Assembly (NCBI GenBank): GCA_031262705.1
Contig: JAISHD010000074.1
Span: forward strand, 1-36,690
Direction: 5' to 3'
DNA from: Methanocalculaceae archaeon
Lineage (GTDB): Archaea > Halobacteriota > Methanomicrobia > Methanomicrobiales > Methanocorpusculaceae
DNA: 36,690 nucleotides
A program made the position numbers and the translations under genes. Positions 1 through 7,590 of this stretch are shown here, one piece after another. The notes under the pieces are model-generated. The model was not told where the DNA came from. It saw nothing but the letters and a program-made list of their open reading frames with translations, and ran no database searches. Within the stretch, counting starts at the first letter, position 1, and every line of letters begins with the position of its first letter.

Positions 1-119
1 GGTTCATGCGGCTCAACATTGAAGAACCAGACACAAAAATTTCCAAACAACAAAAATATACCATTCCGGTCGAATCGTACGGGGGCGCTGACAATCAGAG
101 TCGCATATATTTCCGGAAA

Positions 120-140
120 AATCAAACCCAGCAAAAAAGG
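120..140 (-). terminator. T-rich 3' end of the feo operon
   Basis: Just past the stop of the last feo gene the minus strand reads through a T6 run followed by further T-rich sequence, the usual form of an archaeal transcription termination signal. No stem-loop is evident. Positions 1-143 hold no gene that I can support. Confidence 0.4.
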
Positions 141-143
141 AAC

Positions 144-344
144 TTATTTCTTCAAAGGAGAGTGGTGATGGGAGGTCCCCTTACAGTGGCAGCATCCATC
201 ATTCTTTCCCCCTGAATAGGGGCACCCGCCGCAACAGGAACTCGCATCACACAGATGCTTTTTCACCATCCGCACAAACAGGATGACAATCACCACAGCC
301 GTCAGGACAAACAGTACTGTCCAGACAGGATCACCCGAATCCAA
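144..344 (-). CDS. FeoB-associated Cys-rich membrane protein
   Basis: Small membrane protein of 66 residues that follows feoB. It has one N-terminal transmembrane segment (about residues 8-24, TVLFVLTAVVIVILFV), then a tail with Cys pairs (SSCCGGCP, GCCHC) and a His/Lys-rich end, the typical layout of the small Cys-rich proteins encoded after feoB. They are thought to bind metal at the membrane beside the transporter; their exact role is not established. I chose a TTG start at 344 because GGGAGGAG lies about six bases upstream; the open frame reaches back to 392 with other TTG codons. This start overlaps the feoB stop by 14 bases, which suggests translational coupling. Identification as this family is good; the start is an inference. 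Confidence 0.75.
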   Translation of the reverse strand: MDSGDPVWTVLFVLTAVVIVILFVRMVKKHLCDASSCCGGCPYSGGKNDGCCHCKGTSHHHSPLKK

Positions 345-2310
345 GAAGAACTCCTCCCTGATAGACAATACAGGAAACAATCCAGGCAACAACGCACATC
401 AGTACGGCAGCCCCTGCGGCAAACCTCCAGGAAGTTTCCTGCTTGACCATCAGCATCGCCGCAAGACAGGGCATGTAGAGCAGTACGAACACCATCAGCG
501 AATACGCCGACAACGGAGTAAACACACCCGCCAGGGTACTGCCGAGCATCTCCTCGCCGACACCGAAGAGCGTTCCAAAGGAAGCCACAACCGTCTCCTT
601 GGCCAGCAGACCCATGAGAACGGCAACCGCAGCCTCCGGAATACCCCAGCCGAGCGGAACAAAGATCGGGGCAATAGCCGAACCAATCATACCAATGACA
701 GACTCCGAAGACCCGTACTCAACACCGTAGGGAAGAGTTGCAAGCAGCCAGATCAAAAGAACCGCCGGGAAAATGATAAGTCCCGCCTTTCTCAGGAACA
801 GACCGCCGTGTTCAAGCGCATGGATAACCACACCTTTCACAGTCGGAATGCGGTAAGGCGGCATCTCAATCACAAAGGATGACGACTCGCCTTTCATTAC
901 GGTCTTCTGCATGATCAGACCCACAATCAGTGCAACAAGAATACCCAGCAGGTAAATCGAGAACATCACAAGACCCTGAATCTGCGGAGCGAAGAATGCA
1001 CCAACCAGCAGAATAAACACCGGAAGCCGTGCAGAACAGGACATGTACGGTGTCATCAGAATAGTTAGTTTGCGTTCCCGTTCCGTCTCCAGCGTACGGG
1101 CAGCCATAACTGCCGGAACACTGCATCCGAATCCGAGAATCATCGGAATGAATGACTTCCCGTGCAGACCAATCTTGTGCATAATCCTGTCCATGATCAC
1201 GGCGACACGCGCCAGGTATCCGGAATCCTCAAGGATTGCCAAAAGCAGGAACAGGAGCAGAATGTTTGGCAGGAAGACCACGACCGACCCGACACCTCCG
1301 ATCACCCCGTCACAGAGAAACGACACAGCCCAGTCGGGCATGCCGGAACCCAGCGACTCACTCACAAACGCAGCAGCATCGCCGAAGACGGTCTCAATCA
1401 GATCCATGAACGGTGTCGCACTCGTAAACACGATCTGAAACACCCCGTACATCACCAGAAGGAATATCGGGAAACCCAGCCACTTGTTGGTAACGAACCG
1501 ATCAATACGTTCCGACTGATTTTTACCACCAGAATCCTTGTGGTAATGGACTGCATCGTGAAGGATACCTGCAATATATCCGTAACGCTGATCCGCAAAG
1601 ATCTCCTGCGTTGATGTTCCGAACATCTCCGTCAGGTGTTTTTTGGTCGATTCAATCCGGGACTTTGCCGGAGCCGGCATATCCTCTGTCGGACCGTGGA
1701 TCAGATTCTGGATAATATCCCAGCGCGTGTAATCCGGCAATGCCTCCGTGAGTTCTGCAAGATGTTTCTCCACCTCATCCCCGTAGTGCGGGGGATGTGT
1801 AGAAGGACCGGGGCCTCCGAGAATTTCCTGAATCAGCTGATCCTTGCCGGTGTTGTCAATCGCCTCAATACGGACGACCGGAACGCCCAGCATAGCAGAC
1901 AGCTTCTTCGTATCAATGATGACACCCTCGGAATCGGCATATCTGTTCAGATTCAGCGCCACAATGATCGGAACGCCCAGCTCGATTAACTGGAGCGTCA
2001 GATACAGGTTCCGTTCAAGATGGGCGGCATCAATAATATTGACCACCACATCCGGCTTTTCGGTGATCAGATACTCAACGGCAATCTCCTCTTCAAGGGA
2101 TCTGCTGCTGAGACTGTAGGTTCCCGGAAGATCCACAATCTCAAGCGTCGTACCATCATATGTTGCCTTACCGTCTTTTCGCTCAATTGCAACGGTTTTT
2201 CCCGGCCAGTTTCCCACATGCTGGCGCATGCCGGTTAAATTATTGAAAAGTGTCGTCTTGCCGCAATTTGGATTTCCGGCAAGGGCCACCACAACCCGTT
2301 TTTCACTCAT
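331..2310 (-). CDS. feoB: Ferrous iron transporter FeoB
   Basis: GTP-dependent Fe(II) uptake permease of 659 residues, near the usual size for archaeal FeoB. The N-terminal G domain shows the P loop GNPNCGKT (12-19), the switch region HVGNWPGKT (31-39) and DLPGTYSL (60-67). A helical spacer follows, then a polytopic membrane domain with the two Gate regions; conserved CSVPA and CSARLP segments (near residues 400 and 430) carry the Cys residues expected in the core. The G4 position reads NLNR instead of NxxD (N120-R123), which is unusual. The start overlaps the feoA stop by four bases (ATGA), so the two are translated in tandem. The neighbouring DtxR-like regulator suggests iron control. Confidence 0.97.
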   Translation of the reverse strand: MSEKRVVVALAGNPNCGKTTLFNNLTGMRQHVGNWPGKTVAIERKDGKATYDGTTLEIVDLPGTYSLSSRSLEEEIAVEYLITEKPDVVVNIIDAAHLERNLYLTLQLIELGVPIIVALNLNRYADSEGVIIDTKKLSAMLGVPVVRIEAIDNTGKDQLIQEILGGPGPSTHPPHYGDEVEKHLAELTEALPDYTRWDIIQNLIHGPTEDMPAPAKSRIESTKKHLTEMFGTSTQEIFADQRYGYIAGILHDAVHYHKDSGGKNQSERIDRFVTNKWLGFPIFLLVMYGVFQIVFTSATPFMDLIETVFGDAAAFVSESLGSGMPDWAVSFLCDGVIGGVGSVVVFLPNILLLFLLLAILEDSGYLARVAVIMDRIMHKIGLHGKSFIPMILGFGCSVPAVMAARTLETERERKLTILMTPYMSCSARLPVFILLVGAFFAPQIQGLVMFSIYLLGILVALIVGLIMQKTVMKGESSSFVIEMPPYRIPTVKGVVIHALEHGGLFLRKAGLIIFPAVLLIWLLATLPYGVEYGSSESVIGMIGSAIAPIFVPLGWGIPEAAVAVLMGLLAKETVVASFGTLFGVGEEMLGSTLAGVFTPLSAYSLMVFVLLYMPCLAAMLMVKQETSWRFAAGAAVLMCVVAWIVSCIVYQGGVLLGFG

Positions 2311-2777
2311 GATAAGAATTCCACCAGAATATTTTCTGCTTCACGGCGGCGGACAGCAAACTGACATCCGCGAACTGAGATCGTCATCGGATCTCCAAGA
2401 GGAGCAGCACCGGTAATGCGGATGCTGCTTCCTTTCGTTACACCCAGTTCAAGAAGACGCGACGTAATCTCAGTATCCGGCCGGACTTCCGTGACCCGGA
2501 CAATGTGACCAGCAGGAACTGTGTCAAGTGTCCAGACTCCGTCCTTCACGACAGATATCTGCCCGGCTTCTGCTTTTCTCATCGCTATCTGACAACCGCG
2601 AATACGTACAAACATTGGATCACCAAGCGGCGCTTTCCCAAGAACCGTCAGATGAGTTCCCCGGGTAACCCCCAGTTCAAGCAAACGCTTGGTAATCTCA
2701 GCCCCGTGATGGAGTGACACTACCGTTGCCTGAGAACCACAAGGAATACAGTCCAATGCGATTGATTGAGATGTCAT
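2307..2777 (-). CDS. feoA: FeoA protein with two tandem FeoA domains
   Basis: Accessory protein of ferrous iron uptake with an SH3-like fold. It is 156 residues from the ATG at 2777, about twice a normal FeoA, because it contains two copies of the domain: RLLELGVTRG...APLGDPMFVRIRGCQ in the first half and RLLELGVTKG...APLGDPMTISVRGCQ in the second. Such domains bind the cytoplasmic part of FeoB. The frame is open back to 2828 (TTG) and has another ATG at 2783, but neither has a ribosome binding site; the ATG at 2777 overlaps the stop of an 11-codon mini-ORF that does, so I prefer it. Its stop overlaps the feoB start by four bases. Confidence 0.92.
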   Translation of the reverse strand: MTSQSIALDCIPCGSQATVVSLHHGAEITKRLLELGVTRGTHLTVLGKAPLGDPMFVRIRGCQIAMRKAEAGQISVVKDGVWTLDTVPAGHIVRVTEVRPDTEITSRLLELGVTKGSSIRITGAAPLGDPMTISVRGCQFAVRRREAENILVEFLS

Positions 2778-2809
2778 TTGCATATACAAGTGTATCCTGT
2801 TAGGATCAT
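2774..2809 (-). CDS. Putative 11-codon leader mini-ORF before feoA
   Basis: The sequence GGGGGGAGG lies four bases before an ATG on the minus strand. The frame encodes MILTGYTCICK and its TGA overlaps the feoA ATG (ATGA). It would let ribosomes recruited at the strong ribosome binding site reach feoA by termination-reinitiation. The same bases can form a small hairpin (AGGAT-atatg-ATCCT) with the start codon in its loop. This is an inference from layout; no homolog evidence is available for a peptide this short. Confidence 0.35.
   Translation of the reverse strand: MILTGYTCICK
2794..2806. promoter_or_regulatory. Dyad ATCCT-N3-AGGAT in the feo leader
   Basis: Perfect 5-3-5 inverted repeat (ATCCTGTTAGGAT on the plus strand) between the putative feo promoter and the feoA start. 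The same half-sites with the same 3-base spacing occur twice upstream of the pilin gene near 36.3-36.5 kb. It may be an operator; the binding protein is unknown. Confidence 0.45.
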
Positions 2810-2849
2810 ATATCCTCCCCCCTAACAATATTTGGATTGCTTATTATTG

Positions 2850-2885
2850 CCGAATATGTTTCGGATTTTTTCAAAATATCCGAAA
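2850..2885. promoter_or_regulatory. Array of CCGAA half-sites between feoA and the DtxR-like gene
   Basis: Three half-sites lie in the divergent intergenic region: CCGAA at 2850-2854, TTCGG at 2860-2864 and CCGAA at 2880-2884. Their spacing of about 10 and 20 bases puts them on one face of the helix. The outer pair is extended to TTTCGGAT-N11-ATCCGAAA (2859-2866 and 2878-2885). The position suits an operator of the adjacent DtxR-family protein controlling both directions; this is inferred. Confidence 0.5.
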
Positions 2886-2921
2886 ATTTCTAAAGCAAAC
2901 GCTCATAATCTCGTATGATAA

Positions 2922-3383
2922 ATGATATACCACATGGATGCAATGCCGCAAACAGCACACTGCAAACGCCTCACCATGAAAGAGGAGGATTATCTTGAGG
3001 CAATCCTTAACATCTCACGGGAGAAAGGTTATGCAAAAACCCGGGATGTTGCAGACGAGCTGGGGCTCTCGCCCCCCTCGGTTGTGGAGATGTTTGCAAA
3101 ACTCGATCAAAAAAAACTGGTTGTGTACCGAAAATATGAAGGAGTAACTCTCACGGATGCAGGCAGGACCATAGCTGAACAGATCAAGTACCGCCATGAT
3201 GTGCTGGTAGGATTTCTCCGGCTGATCTCGGTCCCGGAGGATATTGCAACCAAGGATGCCTGTTTCATGGAACATGAACTCAACGCAGAAACAATTCAGA
3301 AAATAAAACAGTTCGTGGAGTATGTGGGCGTCTCGAAATCCGCACAGATAGAGATGAAGCGGTTCACCGAATCCTGCAAATAA
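2922..3383 (+). CDS. DtxR/MntR-family metal-dependent transcriptional regulator
   Basis: Metalloregulator of 153 residues from the first ATG; family members of this size lack the C-terminal SH3 domain. The N-terminal winged helix (residues 19-80) starts with MKEEDYLEAI and includes DVADELGLSPPSVVEMFAKL as the recognition region. The dimerisation/metal domain follows, with H92 and the CFMEH motif (C114, E117, H118). D23 and E26 match the MntR positions, while C114 matches DtxR, giving a mixed metal site. It is divergent from feoAB, so it most likely represses iron uptake when Fe(II) is plentiful. ATGs at 2934, 2943 and 2976 are alternative starts; no clear ribosome binding site decides between them. 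Confidence 0.9.
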   Translation: MIYHMDAMPQTAHCKRLTMKEEDYLEAILNISREKGYAKTRDVADELGLSPPSVVEMFAKLDQKKLVVYRKYEGVTLTDAGRTIAEQIKYRHDVLVGFLRLISVPEDIATKDACFMEHELNAETIQKIKQFVEYVGVSKSAQIEMKRFTESCK

Positions 3384-3506
3384 CTTTTTTGAAAAACGGG
3401 TGTTGCCCGTAAAGATTGTTTACCGGCAATTACATTGTTCGTCTGTGATCGTATTTTCATGAACTGCATGTTCAGAAGGAGAACTTAACAGTACCAGAGA
3501 ATTCGG

Positions 3507-4193
3507 TTATTCACCCGATCCGAACCTTTTCTCCGTGTACCGCTGCCAGAGTTTCCAGCAGATAACGGCAGCCGCAAGCACGGCAATCACTGCGATAATT
3601 GCATACAGAGGATTGGCAGCCCATAATTCAAGGACAGCATGCATTCCAACCGCCATAGTCAGGGTTGCAAGAATACTGCCGACAAGCACAATCGCAAGAA
3701 GAGTCTTCGGAGGTACGGAGAGCAGACGTCCCACAAGAGTAGTGTTGATCGCACTCGAACCCATGAACGGGATGTACATAAACAGGAACAGGCCGATAAG
3801 CGACAGGCCTTTAATCCACAGATGCTTCTGGAGCACTTCGTTTGTTTTGGAGGTGAAGTAGGGGAGAACCCGTCCTATCAGAGGGATACGCAGCAGCAGA
3901 TCAAAGTTGTAGGCGATGATTATCGCAAGCACCATATCGCCGACAATAATGCCGACGGTAATCTGCCACCAAGGAATACCTAATGCCATTGAAAGGGGAA
4001 CAATGCTTTCTTTCCCAAACCCCGGCATCATATACAGTCCTAAAAATCCGATGAACTCATAAAAAATGTTGAGCGGCATCGTCAAAAAGAAGATACTGAG
4101 CATCCCACCAAAAACAGCAAGAACACCACCCGTTGCAATGAGCCGGGTACGGAGGGGCGGCTGATAGTATGGCGATATCGTTTCTTCCGTCAT
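3507..4193 (-). CDS. Small multidrug export-type membrane protein (PF06695-like), copy 2
   Basis: Integral membrane protein of 228 residues with about six hydrophobic segments. It carries the family motif PGFGKESIVPLSMALGIP (near 57-74) and YIPFMGSSAINTTLVGR (near 140-156). The family is called putative small multidrug export protein on thin evidence; substrate and direction of transport are unknown. It lies 21 bases after its paralog at 4215-4970 on the same strand and aligns with it along most of its length, so the pair arose by tandem duplication. Function is unproven. Confidence 0.75.
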   Translation of the reverse strand: MTEETISPYYQPPLRTRLIATGGVLAVFGGMLSIFFLTMPLNIFYEFIGFLGLYMMPGFGKESIVPLSMALGIPWWQITVGIIVGDMVLAIIIAYNFDLLLRIPLIGRVLPYFTSKTNEVLQKHLWIKGLSLIGLFLFMYIPFMGSSAINTTLVGRLLSVPPKTLLAIVLVGSILATLTMAVGMHAVLELWAANPLYAIIAVIAVLAAAVICWKLWQRYTEKRFGSGE

Positions 4194-4214
4194 GTGATTT
4201 TTATCTATTGGAGC

Positions 4215-4970
4215 TCATGGAAGAATATCTTCCTCATTCGAGTCACACGAACACGCAGGATTTTCAGGAGAGAATCGTTTTGTGTATCTCCGCCATATCA
4301 GAACAACTGCGATGATCACTGCGGCAATCACCAGAACCGCAAGCACGGCAAGCCAGGGATTGATCCGCCAGAGTTCAATGATCGCAGCAGCACCGAATGC
4401 AACCGACAGCGTGGAAAGGATACTGCCGACGGTTACGATCCAGAACACGGTCCGTGCCCGCATGCCGAACAGTCTGCCGAGAATGGTGGTGTTGGTTGCG
4501 CCGGAACCCTGCAAAGGGATGTACATGAAGATCAAAAGACCCAGATGCGACAGCTGTTCAATCCAGGGTTTTTTCTTGCGAACACTGTTTTCCCCGTTCA
4601 TGAATCTGCAGATGAGGCCTCCGACAAACGGAATCTTCTCCAGAAGATCGAAGTTCAATGCGATAAGAATGGAACTTATCATGTCCATCAGGATAATGCC
4701 GAGGCAAATGATCCAGATTGGATACCCGAGACCAAGAGCAATGGGAATAATAGATTCTTTCCCGAACGGCGGGACAAGATAGGCAATAAAGAGGCCGAAC
4801 AGCGTCAGATACTCCTGGCTCGGCTGGCCGATGATACCGGTTGCCGGCGGGTACACAAACCACATGGCAAAGAGAAAAACACCGTAAACGACAATGGGAC
4901 CTCCGAGAAAAAGGATTCGGCGGAGGATAACCTTCGTCCATTCCTGTGCACTGCTCCCCTCTTCAGCCAT
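4215..4970 (-). CDS. Small multidrug export-type membrane protein (PF06695-like), copy 1
   Basis: Paralog of the downstream gene, 251 residues, with about six membrane segments and the shared motifs PPFGKESIIPIALGLGYP and YIPLQGSGATNTTILGR. The N-terminus is hydrophilic for about 15 residues; the C-terminus is charged and ends with a short Cys/acidic tail (CSCDSNEEDILP). A TATA-like CTTTATAG lies 30-38 bases upstream of the ATG on the minus strand. The two copies probably form one transcription unit and might work as a heteromer; that is an inference. Confidence 0.75.
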   Translation of the reverse strand: MAEEGSSAQEWTKVILRRILFLGGPIVVYGVFLFAMWFVYPPATGIIGQPSQEYLTLFGLFIAYLVPPFGKESIIPIALGLGYPIWIICLGIILMDMISSILIALNFDLLEKIPFVGGLICRFMNGENSVRKKKPWIEQLSHLGLLIFMYIPLQGSGATNTTILGRLFGMRARTVFWIVTVGSILSTLSVAFGAAAIIELWRINPWLAVLAVLVIAAVIIAVVLIWRRYTKRFSPENPACSCDSNEEDILP

Positions 4971-5066
4971 AACGAATACATATATACACTGATCGGCGGC
5001 TATAAAGGATTATGGGAATAAAGGCGCAAAACCGAAAGAGCAGAACGTACCGGAAAATATCCAACT

Positions 5067-5080
5067 CTGGTAAATACCAG
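5067..5080. promoter_or_regulatory. Perfect dyad CTGGTA-AA-TACCAG
   Basis: Fourteen-base inverted repeat ending 18 bases before the acetyltransferase start. It shares the core GTAAATAC with a second dyad upstream of the L30e gene (26012-26035). It could be an operator overlapping the transcription start; there is no direct evidence. Confidence 0.3.
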
Positions 5081-5098
5081 TACAGCGTATAGAAAATC

Positions 5099-5584
5099 AT
5101 GGAGATCATCTGCAAACCGTATACCTCAGATGACAAAGAAGCGGTAACTGCTATCTGGAACGAGATTGTTCACGATGCAAACGCATTTCCCCAAGAGTTT
5201 CCCTTCACCAATGAAGAGGGGGATGCATTTTTTCTCTCCCAGACGGCAACGGTTGTTGCATTTGTAAACGGAGAGGTTGCAGGATGTTATATTCTGCATG
5301 ACAATAATGTTGGCCGTTGTTCCCACACGGCAAACGCGTCGTACGGTGTTGCAAAAAAGTTTCGCGGATGCGGGACGGGAAAAGTTCTCGTTTCCGATTC
5401 ACTTACAAAAGCAAAAGAATGCGGCTATAAGAGCCTGCAGTACAATGCGGTGGTCAAGTCCAACTTTGGAGCAATCACGCTGTATCTCAAACTCGGTTTT
5501 ACTATCATCGGAACAATTCCGGAAGGCTATCGCAGGGCGGACGGGATGTTTGAAGATCTGTTGATCTTCCACAAAAGGTTGTGA
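5099..5584 (+). CDS. GNAT-family N-acetyltransferase
   Basis: Cytoplasmic protein of 161 residues with the GNAT fold, transferring an acetyl group from acetyl-CoA to an unknown amine. Motif A is visible as VAKKFRGCGTGKVLVSDSL (about 83-101), containing the R/QxxGxG/A acetyl-CoA pyrophosphate loop as RGCGTG. The C-terminal AITLYLKLGFTIIGTIP segment is the typical motif B with the conserved Y and GF. It stands alone between divergent and convergent neighbours, so the context gives no substrate. Confidence 0.85.
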   Translation: MEIICKPYTSDDKEAVTAIWNEIVHDANAFPQEFPFTNEEGDAFFLSQTATVVAFVNGEVAGCYILHDNNVGRCSHTANASYGVAKKFRGCGTGKVLVSDSLTKAKECGYKSLQYNAVVKSNFGAITLYLKLGFTIIGTIPEGYRRADGMFEDLLIFHKRL

Positions 5585-5626
5585 GACGAACGGAACATGT
5601 TCTGCTGAAATTTTTTGGAAAAAAGA

Positions 5627-6037
5627 TCAGTTGGTGATGACGCGGGTGTTTCGTCCCATCAGTTTCCCGCAGTGAATCTTTCCCATCACCAGAATATTTT
5701 CACCGTGCACCTCATCGGAGACGATCCCCGGACGAAGCAGAACGTTTCCTGCCGACCGGATAACCCGTATCCGTGCCCCGTCGCACACTGTCAGCTGATC
5801 AGTCCCCGCATCCAGCTCCCCTTCCACCAGACATCCGCGGGAGATTACCGCACCGTTACAGGTAATGTTGCCGCCCACTCTTGAACCGACACCGAGGGAA
5901 AGATGACCGGTCACCACGAGGTCTTTCCAGAACTGGGTTTTGGGGGGTACAATGAAATCTCCGTCAATCTTAACCGACTCCTTGAAGTAGGATCCCGGTT
6001 CTGCCAAATAGGTCGTATCCTTTACGAAAACTTTCAT
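5627..6037 (-). CDS. Bactofilin-like / polymer-forming beta-solenoid protein
   Basis: Protein of 136 residues made of short repeated turns (DGDFIVPP, KDLVVTGHLSLGVGSRVGGNITCNGAVISRGCLVEGEL) of the kind that form a right-handed beta-helix in bactofilin-type (DUF583) proteins. There is no signal peptide or membrane segment. Archaeal members are of unknown function; bacterial relatives polymerise into cytoskeletal filaments. It is convergent with the acetyltransferase upstream in the window and is followed on the other side by the UbiA gene. The family call rests on the repeat pattern only. Confidence 0.55.
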   Translation of the reverse strand: MKVFVKDTTYLAEPGSYFKESVKIDGDFIVPPKTQFWKDLVVTGHLSLGVGSRVGGNITCNGAVISRGCLVEGELDAGTDQLTVCDGARIRVIRSAGNVLLRPGIVSDEVHGENILVMGKIHCGKLMGRNTRVITN

Positions 6038-6104
6038 CGATTACCCCTGTTACGTATAATAACCTTCTTTCTCACGGTATTAATATGTTGCCCATCACGT
6101 TTTC

Positions 6105-6965
6105 TCATAAGACTTTCACAATGATCCCATACCACAGTTCCATTGCGAGGAACAGGAACAGTGCCGCAAACATACCGTACTTAATCAGGCTCGTGGATTT
6201 CGTGGCGATCAGTTCCGCCGGTGTCCTGCAGCGGACAGATTTTCCCGCCGCATACAGGATGAACAGATCGATTACCGCAATCAGAACAAGATACACCGCA
6301 CCCCAGCGGGAATACGGCAGAACACTTGCCGCAATGGCACAGAGAATGAGGATGACCGCAAGGTATCCGCTTTTCTGTACGCCAAGAATCATCGGAAGTG
6401 TCGTTGCCCCGCCTGCCGCATCACCTTCGATGTCCTCTGCGGCCTTGAGAATTTCGCGGGCGAGCGTCCCGAAGAACGTAATTCCAAACAACGGCAGCGT
6501 TACCGCAAACGACTCCGGACCGACAAGGACACCGCCGAAGAGAAACACGCTGCCGGAGAGGTAGGCAACCGAAAGGTTGCCGAACAGCGGCATCTTCTTC
6601 AGCTTCGCGGCATAGGTAATCAACAGGAGTGAGTTGAATACGGCGATTGCAAGACACCAGAGGTTGGTGGCAAGGCCTGCAAGAATGCCGAGAATGAACA
6701 GAATGCCTGCCCACACAGCGGCACTTTTGGATGTGACGGCACCGGATGGAATTGGTCTGTCCGGCCGATTGATTGCATCGATGTCCCGGTCAAAGTAGTC
6801 GTTGAGCACATTTCCCGCACCGCAGATGACGGTTACAATGAAGAACAGTAGAAACGCGGACAGCGGGTTCGTTCCCGATGCGATCAGATAGGCAATGATG
6901 GCGGTGATACCGGAAACAACCGCGTTTGCCGGACGAATGATCGTAACATAGGGCGAAAGGCTCAT
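6105..6965 (-). CDS. UbiA-type digeranylgeranylglyceryl phosphate synthase
   Basis: Membrane prenyltransferase of 286 residues that adds the second geranylgeranyl chain to geranylgeranylglyceryl phosphate in archaeal ether-lipid synthesis. The first Asp-rich motif [21 protein letters not shown] (about 54-74) and the second motif [13 protein letters not shown] (about 168-180) are intact; both bind the Mg-diphosphate of the prenyl donor. Eight or nine membrane segments are apparent. The Arg/Asp pattern [10 protein letters not shown] is typical of the DGGGP synthase branch of UbiA proteins. It appears to be a single-gene unit. Confidence 0.9.
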   Translation of the reverse strand: MSLSPYVTIIRPANAVVSGITAIIAYLIASGTNPLSAFLLFFIVTVICGAGNVLNDYFDRDIDAINRPDRPIPSGAVTSKSAAVWAGILFILGILAGLATNLWCLAIAVFNSLLLITYAAKLKKMPLFGNLSVAYLSGSVFLFGGVLVGPESFAVTLPLFGITFFGTLAREILKAAEDIEGDAAGGATTLPMILGVQKSGYLAVILILCAIAASVLPYSRWGAVYLVLIAVIDLFILYAAGKSVRCRTPAELIATKSTSLIKYGMFAALFLFLAMELWYGIIVKVL

Positions 6966-7010
6966 CTTGAAACTATTATTTGGCCCCGTAATGTAAAAAA
7001 GGGAGATGTC

Positions 7011-7589
7011 TCAGACCGCAGGTCTGAGATCATCACCACGGCGCAGGAACGGAATATAATACAGTTCATGACCGAGAATGGAGAAGGTGTACTCCAGCTC
7101 CTGCAGTGTTCCGGAAAGATCGATCTCATGTTTGAGGAACAGGAACTCGGCATCCTTCTCTGCAGTCCTGGAACTCTTCACCGCAGGCATGTGCAGGATT
7201 CCGCGGAAGTCCGGGATTTCAGTAGCTTTTGGGAAGTTGCGGGTAAACTCAAGATTCCATCCGGCGGTTTTTCTCGGGAGCAGATCTGCGGCGCAGACAT
7301 AGAAGCGGCAGGCCCCCCGCATGGGTTTTTTGGTGATACGGAGGAATCCGCCGACGGTGTCTTCATGCATAACAACAACGTCCGCGTCGATTCCCCAGAA
7401 CGGAAGATAGATGAGATCTTTGTCCTCCCGAACCGGGGCAAGGATGTGGGGCGAGACTTCGCCGACGTCGCTATCTTTGAACTCCATTGTTTTTCCGCAG
7501 GAGGTACAGAAGAGTATCAAGTCCGCCTCCTTTGCTTTGAGCGGTGCTCCACAGCTGCTGCATTTGAGATTTTTGACTATCATTGCCAT
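7011..7589 (-). CDS. Zinc-ribbon protein, third gene of the YLPFW operon
   Basis: Unrecognised soluble protein of 192 residues. An N-terminal zinc ribbon (CSSC...CTSC, about residues 10-33) is followed by LIYLPFWGIDADVVV (about 58-72), a second mixed alpha/beta part and a C-terminal LYYIPFLRRGDD. The YLPFW and YIPFL pair resembles the paired aromatic motifs of the two upstream genes, which have membrane segments; this one has none. It starts one base after the stop of the preceding gene (alternative ATG two codons later). It may be the cytoplasmic partner of the two membrane proteins. No function can be assigned. Confidence 0.75.
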   Translation of the reverse strand: MAMIVKNLKCSSCGAPLKAKEADLILFCTSCGKTMEFKDSDVGEVSPHILAPVREDKDLIYLPFWGIDADVVVMHEDTVGGFLRITKKPMRGACRFYVCAADLLPRKTAGWNLEFTRNFPKATEIPDFRGILHMPAVKSSRTAEKDAEFLFLKHEIDLSGTLQELEYTFSILGHELYYIPFLRRGDDLRPAV

Positions 7590-7590
7590 G

